A stretch of 64,000 nucleotides of DNA from Gammaproteobacteria bacterium (GTDB taxonomy: Bacteria > Pseudomonadota > Gammaproteobacteria > JASBUN01): NCBI GenBank assembly GCA_030147845.1, contig JASBUN010000005.1:1-64000 (forward strand), written 5' to 3'. The notes under the pieces were generated by a model. That model was given only the letters and a program-made list of their open reading frames with translations, had not been told where the DNA came from and did no database searches. Positions 1 to 11,216 of the stretch are shown here, in pieces (the stretch's first letter is position 1; each line of letters begins with the position of its first letter). The position numbers were made by a program, and so were the translations under genes.

Positions 1-24
1 CCCACCGACTCGAGCCGATGATGC

Positions 25-900
25 TCAGTGCCGCGTCTTCGGCACATCCGGGGAATAGCCATCGGCAAGTATGCGCTCGGCGTCGACTGCATCGAATTCG
101 TAATGCTGATTACAAAACGAGCAATCGACGCTGACTTTACCCTGCTCGGCCAGAATGCTGCGCACCTCCGTATACCCTAAACCTCGCAGCGTTTCCTCGA
201 TACGCTCACGCGAGCAACTACAACGAAAGTTGACCGGCTCGGAGTCGAATACGCGCACATCCTCTTGATGGAACAAGCGCCGCACCAGCTCCAGGAAAGG
301 CAGATCCAACAGCTCGTTACGGCTGACCGTGGCGCCGAGATGGACCACGCGAGCCCAAGCATCGGCATCGTCGCCGTCGCTGGGAAGCCGTTGCAGCAGC
401 AGGCCGCCGGCCTGACGCGCGTCGGCAGCCAACCATAACCGCGTGGCAAGCTGCTCGGAGCGCTCGAAATAGGCTTCCAGTGCTTCGCTCAGCCCTTTGT
501 CGCCGATCTCGACAATTCCTTGATAACGCTCAGCGCCGTCACCGGGATCGACCGTGATTGCCAACCGTCCGTCGGTGAACATCTGATCCAACGGCGCGGA
601 CTGAACCTCGCCGCTCCACTGCGCCATGCCACGTACGCTGCGCTGCGCCGACATCTGCACCACCAATAGCGTCATGGGACCGGAGCCTTGCAGCTGCAGG
701 ATGATCGAACCGCTAAACTTAATGGTGGCGCCCAGCAGCACTACGGCTGCGAACGCCTCGCCGAGCAGATCGCGTACCACTGGAGGGTAATCATGCCGGT
801 CAAGCGCCGCCTGCCAAGTGGCGTCCAGATGCACCAGCTCGCCGCGTACGTCGGTGCGCTCGAACACGAATCGATGCAGACTGTCACGATTTCGCTTCAT
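25..900 (-). CDS. hslO: Redox-regulated chaperone Hsp33
   Basis: A 291-residue protein of the Hsp33 family, a cytosolic holdase activated by oxidation. The C-terminal zinc switch is intact: Cys227-x-Cys229 and Cys260-x-x-Cys263, the CxC...CxxC arrangement whose cysteines release zinc and form disulfides under oxidative stress. The N-terminal part (residues 8-190) matches the usual substrate-binding domain, and the length equals that of E. coli Hsp33. The ATG at 898-900 is used; its ribosome binding site is weak. It lies 59 bases downstream of gatB on the same strand and could be co-transcribed with it, although the functions are unrelated. Family assignment is secure. Confidence 0.96.
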   Translation of the reverse strand: MKRNRDSLHRFVFERTDVRGELVHLDATWQAALDRHDYPPVVRDLLGEAFAAVVLLGATIKFSGSIILQLQGSGPMTLLVVQMSAQRSVRGMAQWSGEVQSAPLDQMFTDGRLAITVDPGDGAERYQGIVEIGDKGLSEALEAYFERSEQLATRLWLAADARQAGGLLLQRLPSDGDDADAWARVVHLGATVSRNELLDLPFLELVRRLFHQEDVRVFDSEPVNFRCSCSRERIEETLRGLGYTEVRSILAEQGKVSVDCSFCNQHYEFDAVDAERILADGYSPDVPKTRH

Positions 901-959
901 TGCACCGCTGGCTACATAGCTGCGAATTAGCGCATCGCATCGATACCAGAGCCATGCCG

Positions 960-2396
960 TCAGTAACTCAGCTTTTTGAGTAGTAGCTCGTTGACCTGCG
1001 CTGGGTTGGCTTTGCCCTTGGACAGCTTCATGACCTGCCCGACGAAGAAGCCGATCAACTTGTCTTTACCGGCGCGATATTGTTCCACCTGCGCCGGATT
1101 GGCGGCAATCACTTGGTCGATAATCGTCTCGATGGCGCCGGTATCGGTAATTTGTTTTAGACCCTTACGCTCGACGACGGTATCCGCATCGCCTTCGCCG
1201 GCCCACATGGCCTCGAACACATCCTTCGCGATCTTGCCGGAGATGGTGTTGTCCAAGATGCGCTTCAACATACCGGCGAGCATGGCTGCATCGACCGGGC
1301 TTTCGGTAATTTCTTTACCGTCTCGGTTAAGCGCCGCCGATAAATCACCCATGATCCAATTGGCGCACAACTTCGCCTCACCGCCGACCGCACCGACCAC
1401 CGATTCGAAGTAGTCGCTCATCTCGCGGCTGGCAGTAAGCACGCCGGCATCATATGCACTCAAACCGAAGGCGTGCATAAAGCGCTGCTTCTTGGCGTCC
1501 GGCAATTCCGGCAAACTTGCCCGTACCGACTCGATAAACGCGTCGTCGATTTCAAGCGGCAGTAAATCGGGATCGGGGAAATAACGATAGTCGTTAGCCT
1601 CCTCCTTGCTGCGCATGGAGCGGGTCTCATTTTTGTCCGGGTCGTATAAACGCGTTTCCTGTACTACCGTGCCACCGCCTTCGAGCACGTCGGTCTGGCG
1701 TTCGATCTCGATATTGATGGCGCGCTCGACATAGCGAAACGAATTGATGTTCTTGAGTTCGGCGCGCGTACCGAATTCGGCTTGGCCAACGGGACGAATG
1801 GAGACATTGGCGTCGCAGCGGAACGAGCCTTCCTGCATGTTGCCGTCGCAGATAGCGAGATAACGCACCAAGGAGTGAATTTTTTTCATGTAGGCCACCG
1901 CCTCTTTGGCCGAACGTAAGTCAGGCTCGGAGACGATTTCCAATAACGGCGTACCGGCACGATTGAGATCTATGCCTGTCTTGTCCTGAAATTCTTCATG
2001 CAGCGATTTGCCGGCATCCTCTTCCAAATGCGCGCGGGTAATACCGATGGTTTTGCTGCTGCCGTCGTCCAATTCGATTTCGAGCCGGCCATGCTCGACG
2101 ATCGGCAATTCATACTGCGAAATCTGGTAGCCCTTGGGCAGATCCGGGTAGAAATAATTCTTGCGCGCGAATACGGAACGCCGGGCAACGGTTGCGCCAA
2201 TCGCCAAGCCGAACTTGGCCGCCATGCGCACGACCTCAGCATTGAGCACCGGCAGCACCCCCGGCAAGCCGAGGTCGACGGCGCACGCCTGGGTATTCGG
2301 CGGCGCACCGTAGGCGGTGGATGCTGCCGAAAAAATCTTACTGTTGGTGGCGAGCTGGGCGTGAATTTCCAACCCGATTACGCATTCCCACTTCAT
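960..2396 (-). CDS. gatB: Aspartyl/glutamyl-tRNA(Asn/Gln) amidotransferase subunit B
   Basis: GatB of the GatCAB complex, which phosphorylates and amidates mischarged Glu-tRNA(Gln) and/or Asp-tRNA(Asn). The N-terminal motif [13 protein letters not shown] and the central [11 protein letters not shown] segment are typical, and the C-terminal YqeY-like tail domain is complete; 478 residues is the usual length. The open frame continues upstream to 2522 and overlaps gatA by 65 bases. That extension is arginine-rich and unlike the family, so the ATG at 2394-2396, directly before the conserved start, is chosen. It lies 61 bases after gatA, in the order gatC-gatA-gatB. The complex implies that at least one of GlnRS or AsnRS is missing or insufficient in this organism (inference). 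Confidence 0.96.
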   Translation of the reverse strand: MKWECVIGLEIHAQLATNSKIFSAASTAYGAPPNTQACAVDLGLPGVLPVLNAEVVRMAAKFGLAIGATVARRSVFARKNYFYPDLPKGYQISQYELPIVEHGRLEIELDDGSSKTIGITRAHLEEDAGKSLHEEFQDKTGIDLNRAGTPLLEIVSEPDLRSAKEAVAYMKKIHSLVRYLAICDGNMQEGSFRCDANVSIRPVGQAEFGTRAELKNINSFRYVERAINIEIERQTDVLEGGGTVVQETRLYDPDKNETRSMRSKEEANDYRYFPDPDLLPLEIDDAFIESVRASLPELPDAKKQRFMHAFGLSAYDAGVLTASREMSDYFESVVGAVGGEAKLCANWIMGDLSAALNRDGKEITESPVDAAMLAGMLKRILDNTISGKIAKDVFEAMWAGEGDADTVVERKGLKQITDTGAIETIIDQVIAANPAQVEQYRAGKDKLIGFFVGQVMKLSKGKANPAQVNELLLKKLSY

Positions 2397-2457
2397 CTTC
2401 AGTTCCCACGTGCTGGTTTCGATGCGCCGGACTGAGCCTCGGCGGCGGCGCGGTCGT

Positions 2458-3912
2458 TCACTCGTAACCGCTCGGCTGACGCTGGTGCCAATCGGTAACC
2501 TGCTGATAGCGATGCGCGACATTCAACAGCCGGTCTTCGGCAAAGTAGTTGCCGATGATCTGTAGTCCGACCGGCAGGCCATTGACGAATCCGGCCGGCA
2601 CGGACATACCCGGCAGACCGGCGAGGTTACAGGCGATGGTGAATATATCCGATAAATACATGGTGACCGGATCGTTGAATTTTTCACCCAACTTGAACGC
2701 CGGGGTCGGTGTCGTCGGCCCGACGATGACGTCAACGCGCTCGAACGCCTGTCGAAAATCGTCACTGATCAAACGCCGAATCTGTTGTGCCTTCAGGTAG
2801 TAAGCATCGTAGTATCCGGCTGACAACGCATAGGTGCCGATCATGATACGGCGCTTGACCTCGGCGCCAAAGCCCTCGCCGCGTGAACGCTTGTAGAGAT
2901 CTTCGAGATCGACCGGATTTTCGCAGCGGTAACCGAAGCGTACGCCATCGAACCGCGACAGATTGGACGAGCACTCGGCCGGCGCCACGACGTAATAGGT
3001 GGGTACCGACAAACCACTGTTGGGCAAGCTCACCTCACACACTTCAGCGCCCAATTTCTTAAATTCGTCCACCGCCGCCTCGATGACCCGGGCCACGCCG
3101 CTATCCAGTCCCTGATCAAAAAACTCCTTTGGAAGACCAATCTTCAGCCCCTCGACGGAGTCGTTCAAGGCCCGACTGTAGTCCGGTACCGGCTGATCAA
3201 CGCTGGTGGAATCTTTCGGGTCGAAACCGGCCATGGCGGCCAGCATGAGCGCAGCGTCTTCGGCGCTACGCGCCATCGGCCCGCCCTGATCGAGACTCGA
3301 GGCAAAGGCGATCATGCCGTAGCGCGACACGCGCCCATAGGTCGGCTTGAGTCCGGTGATACCACACAAAGCGGCCGGTTGGCGGATCGAACCGCCGGTA
3401 TCCGTACCGGTGGCGGCCGGCGTCAGGTGCGCCGCCACGGCCGCAGCCGAACCACCGGACGAGCCACCGGGAACGGTGCCGGTATTCCATGGATTGCATA
3501 CCGGGCCGTAAAAACTGGTTTCATTCGACGAGCCCATGGCGAACTCGTCCATGTTGGTCTTGCCGAGCATAACCGCGCCGGCGGCGGCCAGTTTTTCGGC
3601 CACGGTAGCGTTATATGGTGCGATAAAGTTGTCCAGCATGCGCGAACCGCAGCTGGTGCGCACGCCCTTGGTACAAAAGATGTCTTTGTGGGCAATCGGG
3701 ATACCGGTCAGCGGCGCGGCATCACCCCGCGCCAAACGGGCGTCTGCGGCCCGTGCCGCCTGCAGCGCAGCATCGGCGGTAACCGTAATGAAACTGTTGA
3801 GCGAGGCGTCGAGCCGCTCGATGCGGTCGAGATAAGCCTGCGTGAGTTCCTCACTGGAAAATTCGCCAGCACGCAGTCCCGCGGCCAGTTCGGCAATAGT
3901 CTTGTTATGCAT
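2458..3912 (-). CDS. gatA: Aspartyl/glutamyl-tRNA(Asn/Gln) amidotransferase subunit A
   Basis: GatA, the glutaminase/amidase subunit that releases ammonia from glutamine and channels it to GatB. The amidase-signature triad is visible: Lys76 (in AHKDIF), Ser151 in the GGSSGGS loop and the nucleophile Ser175 (in TDTGGS). These are spaced exactly as in characterised GatA proteins (Lys79/Ser154/Ser178 with a three-residue offset). At 484 residues it is full length. The ATG at 3910-3912 is the only plausible start. It sits 83 bases downstream of gatC and upstream of gatB, on the same strand. Confidence 0.97.
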   Translation of the reverse strand: MHNKTIAELAAGLRAGEFSSEELTQAYLDRIERLDASLNSFITVTADAALQAARAADARLARGDAAPLTGIPIAHKDIFCTKGVRTSCGSRMLDNFIAPYNATVAEKLAAAGAVMLGKTNMDEFAMGSSNETSFYGPVCNPWNTGTVPGGSSGGSAAAVAAHLTPAATGTDTGGSIRQPAALCGITGLKPTYGRVSRYGMIAFASSLDQGGPMARSAEDAALMLAAMAGFDPKDSTSVDQPVPDYSRALNDSVEGLKIGLPKEFFDQGLDSGVARVIEAAVDEFKKLGAEVCEVSLPNSGLSVPTYYVVAPAECSSNLSRFDGVRFGYRCENPVDLEDLYKRSRGEGFGAEVKRRIMIGTYALSAGYYDAYYLKAQQIRRLISDDFRQAFERVDVIVGPTTPTPAFKLGEKFNDPVTMYLSDIFTIACNLAGLPGMSVPAGFVNGLPVGLQIIGNYFAEDRLLNVAHRYQQVTDWHQRQPSGYE

Positions 3913-3995
3913 ACGCGATGATAGATATGGAGGACAGAGGCAAGGGGAAAATATTTCGCTCGTGGCGCCAGCGGTTTATTTTCCTCTTCACTCTG

Positions 3996-4283
3996 TCATT
4001 CAATAACCTTGGGCACCAGGTACAAGCCGGCGTCCACCTGCGGCGCAATCGATTGGAACAACTCGCGTTGGTTTGATTCGGTGGCTTGATCGGCACGTAG
4101 GCGCTGCGGCATATCCAGCGGATGGGCCATGGGCGTGACGCCGGCGGTGTCCACACTATCCATCTGCGCCATCAGGGTGAGAATATTGGACAGATTGGTC
4201 GCGTATTCCGGCACATCTTCCGTGCGCACGGCCAGACGCGCCAAGTGCGCAATTTTCTCTACCTCGTGCGAGTCCAACGGCAT
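3996..4283 (-). CDS. gatC: Aspartyl/glutamyl-tRNA(Asn/Gln) amidotransferase subunit C
   Basis: GatC (95 residues), the small belt protein that wraps around and stabilises the GatA-GatB interface. The N-terminus (LDSHEVEKIAHLARL) and the central M-Q-M-D-S-V-D-T-A-G-V-x-P-M-A-H-P block are family hallmarks. A GGAGG lies about 10 bases before the ATG at 4281-4283. It is the first gene of gatCAB and is divergent from mreB, with 125 bases between them. On the minus strand a TATGAT at 4335-4330 is a possible -10 box for gatC, but no good -35 accompanies it. Confidence 0.95.
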   Translation of the reverse strand: MPLDSHEVEKIAHLARLAVRTEDVPEYATNLSNILTLMAQMDSVDTAGVTPMAHPLDMPQRLRADQATESNQRELFQSIAPQVDAGLYLVPKVIE

Positions 4284-4344
4284 GTAAAATCAGCCTCCAA
4301 TGTGAATCAATCAACAACACGCGTACGCTATCATACCCGGTACC

Positions 4345-4374
4345 TTGCCCAAAGTCCCCCCCGTTGATACAGTA
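4345..4374 (+). promoter_or_regulatory. Candidate sigma-70 promoter of mreB
   Basis: TTGCCC (4345-4350) and TACAGT (4369-4374) with an 18-base spacer lie in the gatC-mreB divergent gap, 34 bases before the mreB ATG. The match to consensus is moderate; I found this by eye. Confidence 0.4.
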
Positions 4375-4375
4375 G

Positions 4376-5455
<1,080 letters not shown>

Positions 5456-5682
5456 TCAGGCGCCGGCGGCCGCTTTCATCATCGATGGCTGGGCGCCCCT
5501 ACTCCTTAAGATCGGACATTCCGGAGGTTGGGACTGATTCGGTCAAGGAAGGGCACGATGGCAAGGCGGAAGACGGCGACAAACCGCACTCACGCGCAGT
5601 AAATGCGCATTCCGCACCGCTTACCAACGCCGTCAACACGGCTGCAGCGGATGCATCAGAGCTGCCTTAGGAGATTAGCCCT

Positions 5683-6573
5683 ATTAAGTTGCTATTTACA
5701 CCGGGCACTTCGATCACCACACGACTGGTGCTTTTGTTCCTGGCCTCGATCCTGCTGATGACCTTGGATCACAAGCAGCAGCATATGCAGAATGTCCGTG
5801 CCGGCCTCCAAGTCGTGGTCTATCCGATTCGCTATCTGGTTAATCTTCCAGTCGACATCGCAAGCTGGGCGTCCGAGAACCTCGCGTCGCGCCAGACGCT
5901 GGTGGAGGAAAACGCGAGCCTGCGCTATCAGAACTTGCTGCTGCAGGGGCAGATGCAAAAATTCGACGCCCTGCAAGCGGAGAACCGTCGTTTGCAGGAG
6001 CTGCTGGGCTCGTCATTCAAGGTCGCCGATCGCGTTTTGATCGCCGAGCTTTATCGCGTCGACTTCGATCCGTACAAACACCTTATCGTTATTAATAAAG
6101 GTAGTACGGACGATACCTACGTCGACCAACCCGTCCTCGACGCGCACGGCGTCATGGGTCAAGTCATTCAGGTCGGACCATATACCTCGACCGTACGCCT
6201 GATTACCGACCCGAGTCATCTCTTGCCGGTACAGGTCAATCGTAACGGTCTGCGCACGTTGGCGGTCGGTACCGGTGCCATCGATCGCCTCGAATTGCCC
6301 TATTTACCCAACAATGCCGATATCAAGGTCGGCGATTTGCTGGTCACGTCTGGCCTCGGGCGCGTATTCCCACCCGGCTATCCGGTCGGTCGGGTGACTA
6401 AAGTCGTACGTAACAATGGCTCCGGCTTCGCCAAAGTCAGCGCCGAGCCGAGCGCGCTATTGGACCGTAGCCGCGAAGTGCTGTTAGTGTGGTCGGCCGA
6501 TACCGACGCCGGCGCGCGCGCGACCGAGACTCAACAGCCGAAAGCAAAAACCTCCGCGGACAAGCGCAAATGA
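5683..6573 (+). CDS. mreC: Rod-shape-determining protein MreC (non-ATG start, probably AUU)
   Basis: MreC, a single-pass inner-membrane protein whose periplasmic beta-domains link MreB to the wall synthases. A short N-terminal tail is followed by a membrane helix (about residues 14-27) and a coiled coil (about 60-110, rich in L/Q/E). Two beta domains end near residue 265, and then comes a charged tail. The start is unusual. The frame opens after a TAG at 5668-5670, and the only early candidates are ATT 5674, ATT 5683 and TTG 5689. ATT 5683 lies 9 bases after AGGAG (5669-5673) and gives the family-like N-terminus M-K-L-L-F-T-P-G. TTG 5689 is 15 bases away. The next ATG falls inside the membrane helix. 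The end overlaps mreD by four bases (ATGA). Confidence 0.92.
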   Translation: MKLLFTPGTSITTRLVLLFLASILLMTLDHKQQHMQNVRAGLQVVVYPIRYLVNLPVDIASWASENLASRQTLVEENASLRYQNLLLQGQMQKFDALQAENRRLQELLGSSFKVADRVLIAELYRVDFDPYKHLIVINKGSTDDTYVDQPVLDAHGVMGQVIQVGPYTSTVRLITDPSHLLPVQVNRNGLRTLAVGTGAIDRLELPYLPNNADIKVGDLLVTSGLGRVFPPGYPVGRVTKVVRNNGSGFAKVSAEPSALLDRSREVLLVWSADTDAGARATETQQPKAKTSADKRK

Positions 6574-7061
6574 CACTGGTCCGACACCATGGCGGCTGGA
6601 CAATCGTCCTGACCATCATCATAGCCCTGATGCTGAGCATCCTGCCGTTGCCGGTATGGGCCGAATTTTACCGCCCGGCATGGCCGGTACTGGTGCTTAT
6701 ATATTGGTGCATGGCGCTGCCCCAACGCGTCGGCGTCGGCATCGGCTGGCTCACCGGCTTGATGCTCGATGTACTCAAAGGCGCGCTGCTGGGTCAGCAC
6801 GCCCTGGCGTTAGCGGTGGTCTGCTATTTGACCCTCAATCTGCACCAGCGTGTACGCGTATTCCCATTATGGCAACAAGCGCTGACCGTTATGTTGCTGC
6901 TCGCCCTCTATCAACTGTTGATATTGTGGTTCGACGGCATCACCGCCGGCCAGACCCACAAAGGCTGGGTCTATTGGATGCCCACCTTGATCGGCACCGT
7001 GTTGTGGCCGTGGATCTTTGTCGTGCTGCGCGACCTGCGTCGTCGCTTCAAGGTGTCCTAG
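6570..7061 (+). CDS. mreD: Rod-shape-determining membrane protein MreD
   Basis: MreD, a 163-residue integral membrane subunit of the elongasome that binds MreC and influences PBP2 activation. It is almost entirely hydrophobic, with about five to six membrane segments and the family block LPLPVWAEFYRPAWPVLVLIYW near residue 25. The ATG at 6570 overlaps the mreC stop (ATGA), indicating translational coupling. A longer frame opens at 6489 inside mreC but is not the gene start. mrdA follows 40 bases downstream. Confidence 0.93.
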   Translation: MTLVRHHGGWTIVLTIIIALMLSILPLPVWAEFYRPAWPVLVLIYWCMALPQRVGVGIGWLTGLMLDVLKGALLGQHALALAVVCYLTLNLHQRVRVFPLWQQALTVMLLLALYQLLILWFDGITAGQTHKGWVYWMPTLIGTVLWPWIFVVLRDLRRRFKVS

Positions 7062-7101
7062 CGGTGATCGGCGCGCGTCGCCCATCCCGTACCGCTGGCC
7101 C

Positions 7102-8952
7102 ATGAAGCGGCGCCAATCGCTCAAGGACCATCCTTCCGAGTTCCGGCTGTTCTTTCGCCGCGTGCTGGCCGCACTCGGCTTCATGATCGTGCTGCTGTCG
7201 ATCACGGTCGTACGCTTGGTCTATCTGCAAGTCGTCGATCACGCACACTACACCACGTTGTCAAACGACAATCGCGTCAAGGTCTTGCCGATCCCGCCGA
7301 CCCGCGGCCTGATTTTCGATCGCAACGGCATACTGCTGGCCGAAAACGTGCCCTCTTACCGCCTGGAAATCATCCCCGAGCAGGTCAAGAACATGAGCGC
7401 GCTGCTGCAGCAGTTGCGGCGCACCGTGCCGATTTCGGATGACGATCTCGAACGTTTTGAGGAAAACGTGCAGCGTTCGCGCTCGTTTGAAAGTATCCCG
7501 CTGCGCTTTCATCTCAGCGATACCGAGGTCGCGCGACTCGCGGTCATACGCCACCGCCTGCCGGGCGTTAATATCGTCGCCGGTCTAAGCCGCCACTACA
7601 CCATGGGCGCCAGTATGGCGCACGTACTCGGCTACGTCGGACGCATCGATCTGCGTGACCTGAAACGCCTGGACGAAACCAACTACCGCGGCACCACGCA
7701 TGTCGGCAAAATCGGTATCGAAAAGTACTACGAGTCGACACTGCACGGCACGGTCGGCTATCAGCAAGTCGAGACTAATGCCCAGGGGCGGATCATGCGT
7801 ACACTGCAACGCACCGCTCCGGTGCCGGGTTCTAATCTGTATTTGAGCCTGGATGTACGCCTGCAAAAAGCGGCCGAATCGGCCTTGGGCGACTATAACG
7901 GCTCTATCGTCGCAATCAATCCGCGCAACGGCGAAATACTGGCCATGGTCAGCAAGCCGGGCTACGATCCCAACGCGTTCGTCAACGGCATCAGCCGCAC
8001 AGAATACAAGGCATTGCGGGAAGACAAATCGCAACCGCTATACAATCGTTCGCTACTCGGGCAATATCCGCCCGGCTCGACCATCAAACCGTTCATGGGA
8101 CTCGCCGGCCTTCACTATGGCGCCACCAATGGTCAAAACACGCTGTTTTGCCCCGGCTACTATCAATTACCGGGCGAAAAGCGCAAGTTTCGTGATTGGA
8201 AAAAATGGGGGCACGGGCGGGTCAACCTGGATTCGGCCATCACCCAGTCTTGCGACGTATTCTTCTACGACCTGGCGCGTAAACTCGGTATCGACGATAT
8301 CCACGCTTTCCTGCAGCAATTCGGTTTCGGCCAGCGCACCGGCATCGACATGAACGCCGAACGCGCCGGCTTGCTGCCATCACGGCAATGGAAACGCAAA
8401 AATCGCCACCAGCCATGGTTTCCGGGCGAAACACTCAACACCGGCATCGGCCAAGGCTTCATGCTGACCACGCCGCTGCAATTGGCCTCCGCCACGGCGA
8501 CATTGTCCATGCGCGGCATGCGCGTCATACCGCACATGGTGCACGCGGTGCAGAACCGCACCACCGGCACGCTGAAACTCGAAGCCACGCGCCTGGAGCC
8601 GCCCATCACCGATGTCAAAGCGCAAAACTGGGACTATGTCATCAAAGCCATGCAGGATGTCGTTTATGGCCCGCACGGCACCGCCTATCGGCTGCGCAAA
8701 CTGCCGTTCCGCATTGCCGGAAAAACGGGTACGGCCCAGGTGTTCGGCATCAAACAGGAAGAGGAGTACGATGAGAGCCAGGTCGCACTCAAACTACGTG
8801 ACCACGCCTTGTTTATCGCCTTTGCGCCCGCCGACCACCCGGAAATCGCCGTCGCGGTGGTGGTCGAGAACGGCGGCAGCGGTGGATCGGTGGCAGCGCC
8901 CATAGGCGGTAAGGTGCTGGAGGAATATTTGATGCACGACCGACCGTCATGA
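7102..8952 (+). CDS. mrdA: Penicillin-binding protein 2 (elongation-specific transpeptidase)
   Basis: PBP2, the class B transpeptidase that cross-links peptidoglycan during cell elongation together with RodA. A cytoplasmic N-tail and one membrane helix (residues about 20-42) precede the dimerisation/pedestal domain. The transpeptidase motifs are Ser326-T-I-Lys329, Ser383-C-Asp385 and Lys541-T-G543, very close to the E. coli positions. At 616 residues it is of normal length. The ATG at 7102 is chosen; an in-frame upstream extension to 7018 lies within mreD and is not conserved-looking. The stop overlaps the rodA start (ATGA). Confidence 0.97.
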   Translation: MKRRQSLKDHPSEFRLFFRRVLAALGFMIVLLSITVVRLVYLQVVDHAHYTTLSNDNRVKVLPIPPTRGLIFDRNGILLAENVPSYRLEIIPEQVKNMSALLQQLRRTVPISDDDLERFEENVQRSRSFESIPLRFHLSDTEVARLAVIRHRLPGVNIVAGLSRHYTMGASMAHVLGYVGRIDLRDLKRLDETNYRGTTHVGKIGIEKYYESTLHGTVGYQQVETNAQGRIMRTLQRTAPVPGSNLYLSLDVRLQKAAESALGDYNGSIVAINPRNGEILAMVSKPGYDPNAFVNGISRTEYKALREDKSQPLYNRSLLGQYPPGSTIKPFMGLAGLHYGATNGQNTLFCPGYYQLPGEKRKFRDWKKWGHGRVNLDSAITQSCDVFFYDLARKLGIDDIHAFLQQFGFGQRTGIDMNAERAGLLPSRQWKRKNRHQPWFPGETLNTGIGQGFMLTTPLQLASATATLSMRGMRVIPHMVHAVQNRTTGTLKLEATRLEPPITDVKAQNWDYVIKAMQDVVYGPHGTAYRLRKLPFRIAGKTGTAQVFGIKQEEEYDESQVALKLRDHALFIAFAPADHPEIAVAVVVENGGSGGSVAAPIGGKVLEEYLMHDRPS

Positions 8953-10094
8953 GACTGGATAGCCCACATAATGCGCTGAACAACCACGTTGGCCGCGAAC
9001 CGCTTGCCGCGCGTATCGTACGCGGTCTACACCTCGACGTGCCGTTGCTGATCGTGCTGCTGATCGTCGTCACTGCGGGCTTGTTCATCCTCTACAGCGC
9101 AAGCGGTCAGGATTTGGCGGCGGTCATTCGCCAAGCCATGCGTCTAGGCATTTCTTTTGCCGTGATGCTGGTGGTCGCACAGATATCGCCGCAGACGTTG
9201 CGACGCTGGACGCCGCGTCTGTTTGCGGCCGGCATTCTATTGCTGCTGGCGGTACTGATTATTGGTGAAATCGGCAAAGGCGCGCAGCGCTGGCTGGACC
9301 TCGGCATCGTACGCTTCCAACCGTCGGAGCTGATGAAGCTGGCGGTACCCATGATGATTGCCTGGTACTTGGCCGACTCGCAACTTCCGCCGCGGCCCTG
9401 GCGTCTGTTGGTCAGTGCCATCCTGATGGGCGTGCCCGCCTTGTTGGTGGCTAAACAACCGGATCTAGGCACTGCACTGTTGATCGCCAGCGCCGGGTTC
9501 TTCACCTTGTTCCTGGCCGGCCTGCGCTGGCGTATTCTGGGCGGCGCCATCCTGCTGGCCGCGTTGCTGGCTTATCCGTTGTGGCACTTTGTCATGCACG
9601 ACTACCAGCGCATGCGCGTACTCACCTTCCTGAATCCGGAACGCGATCCACTCGGCTCCGGCTACCACATTATCCAATCGGTCATCGCGGTCGGTTCGGG
9701 TGGTATATACGGCAAAGGCTGGCTGAACGGCACACAGTCACAGCTCGATTTTCTGCCTGAACGGCACACCGATTTTATTTTCGCCGTTATCAGTGAGGAA
9801 TTCGGGCTGATAGGCGTATTGTTGTTGCTGGCGTTGTATTTACTCATCATCACTCGGGGCTTGTATATCGCCGTGCAGGCGCAGGACACCTATTCGCGCC
9901 TGCTGGCCGGTAGTCTGAGTTTGACCTTCTTCGTTTATATGTTCGTCAATACCGGCATGGTTATCGGGCTGATGCCCGTGGTCGGCCTGCCGTTACCGCT
10001 GATCAGTTACGGCGGTACGTCGATGGTGACCCTGATGGCGGGATTCGGTATTCTGATGTCTATTCACACGCATCGAAAATTATTGTCGCCCTAG
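8949..10094 (+). CDS. rodA: Peptidoglycan glycosyltransferase RodA
   Basis: RodA, the SEDS-family glycosyltransferase that polymerises lipid II with PBP2 as partner. It has 381 residues with about ten membrane helices, the SASGQD motif after the first helix, and QLDFLPERHTDFIFAV near residues 265-280. Asp277 of the PERHTDF motif is the likely catalytic aspartate. The conserved GxPLPLISYGGTS ending is present near residue 350. The ATG overlaps the mrdA stop, so the two partners are translationally coupled. Confidence 0.97.
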   Translation: MRLDSPHNALNNHVGREPLAARIVRGLHLDVPLLIVLLIVVTAGLFILYSASGQDLAAVIRQAMRLGISFAVMLVVAQISPQTLRRWTPRLFAAGILLLLAVLIIGEIGKGAQRWLDLGIVRFQPSELMKLAVPMMIAWYLADSQLPPRPWRLLVSAILMGVPALLVAKQPDLGTALLIASAGFFTLFLAGLRWRILGGAILLAALLAYPLWHFVMHDYQRMRVLTFLNPERDPLGSGYHIIQSVIAVGSGGIYGKGWLNGTQSQLDFLPERHTDFIFAVISEEFGLIGVLLLLALYLLIITRGLYIAVQAQDTYSRLLAGSLSLTFFVYMFVNTGMVIGLMPVVGLPLPLISYGGTSMVTLMAGFGILMSIHTHRKLLSP

Positions 10095-10136
10095 AAAGCG
10101 TACCTACATAATGGCATTTATTCTGAGGATGAAAAT

Positions 10137-11204
10137 GTGATCGGATCACGCCGCTTGGCGCTCTCGGCTCGACTATGGCTCTGGCTCGCGCTCGGCCTGG
10201 CACCGCTAGCCGGCTGCGCGACACAAACACCGAAACCGGATGATCTGGCTGATCGACCCGAAGTACAGCAATTCATCAACGAGATGGTGACCAAGCACGG
10301 TTTCGATCACACCCAGTTGGTGAAATTATTTGAACAAACGCGACTCAAGCCGGACATCATCGCCGCCATTTCACACCCGGCCGAGGGACGACCGTGGTTT
10401 CAATATCGTCCCATTTTCTTAAAGCCGGGCCGGATTAAAGCCGGCGTACGCTATTGGGACGCGCATGCCGACGATTTGGCGCGCGCCGAAAAAATCTATG
10501 GCGTGCCGGCCAAAATCATTGTCGCCATCATCGGCGTAGAGACGCGTTTCGGCACCTATAAAGGCAAATATCGCGTCATGGACTCGCTCAGCACGCTGGC
10601 ATTCGACTACCCGAAGCGCAGCGCGTTTTTTCGCAAAGAATTGCAGCAATTTTTATTGCTGACGCGCGAAGAGCACATCGATCCGTTGTCGCTGAACGGT
10701 TCCTACGCCGGCGCCATGGGCGGGCCGCAGTTTATTTCCAGCAGTTATCGCCATTACGCCGTCGACTTCGATGGCGACGGCAAACGCGATCTGTGGCACA
10801 GCGACGCGGATATCATCGGTAGCGTGGCCAATTATTTCCACCTGCACGGCTGGCAACCGGGTCAGCCGGTGGCCCGTCCGGCGCAAGTCACCGGCGACAA
10901 ATATAAAGCGATCGACAACGGTGATCTGAAACCGGCCTACACGCTACAGCGCATACACACCGAGTTCGGCGTCAGCGGCGCCGACGGCATACCAACCGAA
11001 CAGAAAGCCGCCTTGATTAGCTTACAGGGCAAGGATGAGACAGAGTATTGGCTGGGAATGCAGAATTTCTATGTAATCACGCGCTATAATCACAGTGCGT
11101 TATATGCCATGGCGGTGTATCAGCTTGCCAACGCCATTGCGGCCGAACGCCAGCAACAGCGTATCGACGTCGATCGGGCCGATACAAAAATGATCAAACC
11201 TTAA
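10137..11204 (+). CDS. mltB: Membrane-bound lytic murein transglycosylase B
   Basis: MltB, an outer-membrane lipoprotein that cleaves the MurNAc-GlcNAc bond with 1,6-anhydro product formation. The start is GTG 10137, with GAGGA 7 bases upstream. The signal peptide ends in a lipobox L-A-G-Cys27. The SLT_2-type domain shows IIGVETRFGTYKG with the catalytic Glu at residue 135, then GSYAGAMGGPQF and the EF-hand-like DFDGDGKRDLW loop typical of MltB. At 355 residues it is full length. It lies in the elongasome cluster directly before rlpA. Confidence 0.95.
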   Translation: MIGSRRLALSARLWLWLALGLAPLAGCATQTPKPDDLADRPEVQQFINEMVTKHGFDHTQLVKLFEQTRLKPDIIAAISHPAEGRPWFQYRPIFLKPGRIKAGVRYWDAHADDLARAEKIYGVPAKIIVAIIGVETRFGTYKGKYRVMDSLSTLAFDYPKRSAFFRKELQQFLLLTREEHIDPLSLNGSYAGAMGGPQFISSSYRHYAVDFDGDGKRDLWHSDADIIGSVANYFHLHGWQPGQPVARPAQVTGDKYKAIDNGDLKPAYTLQRIHTEFGVSGADGIPTEQKAALISLQGKDETEYWLGMQNFYVITRYNHSALYAMAVYQLANAIAAERQQQRIDVDRADTKMIKP

Positions 11205-11216
11205 TTGGCGGAGGCG

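Noticed and set aside
5558-5602. A 14-codon frame with an AAGGAAGGG ribosome site in the mreB-mreC gap
   Set aside because: Too short, no attenuator-like codon run and no hairpin/U-tract to suggest a leader peptide.
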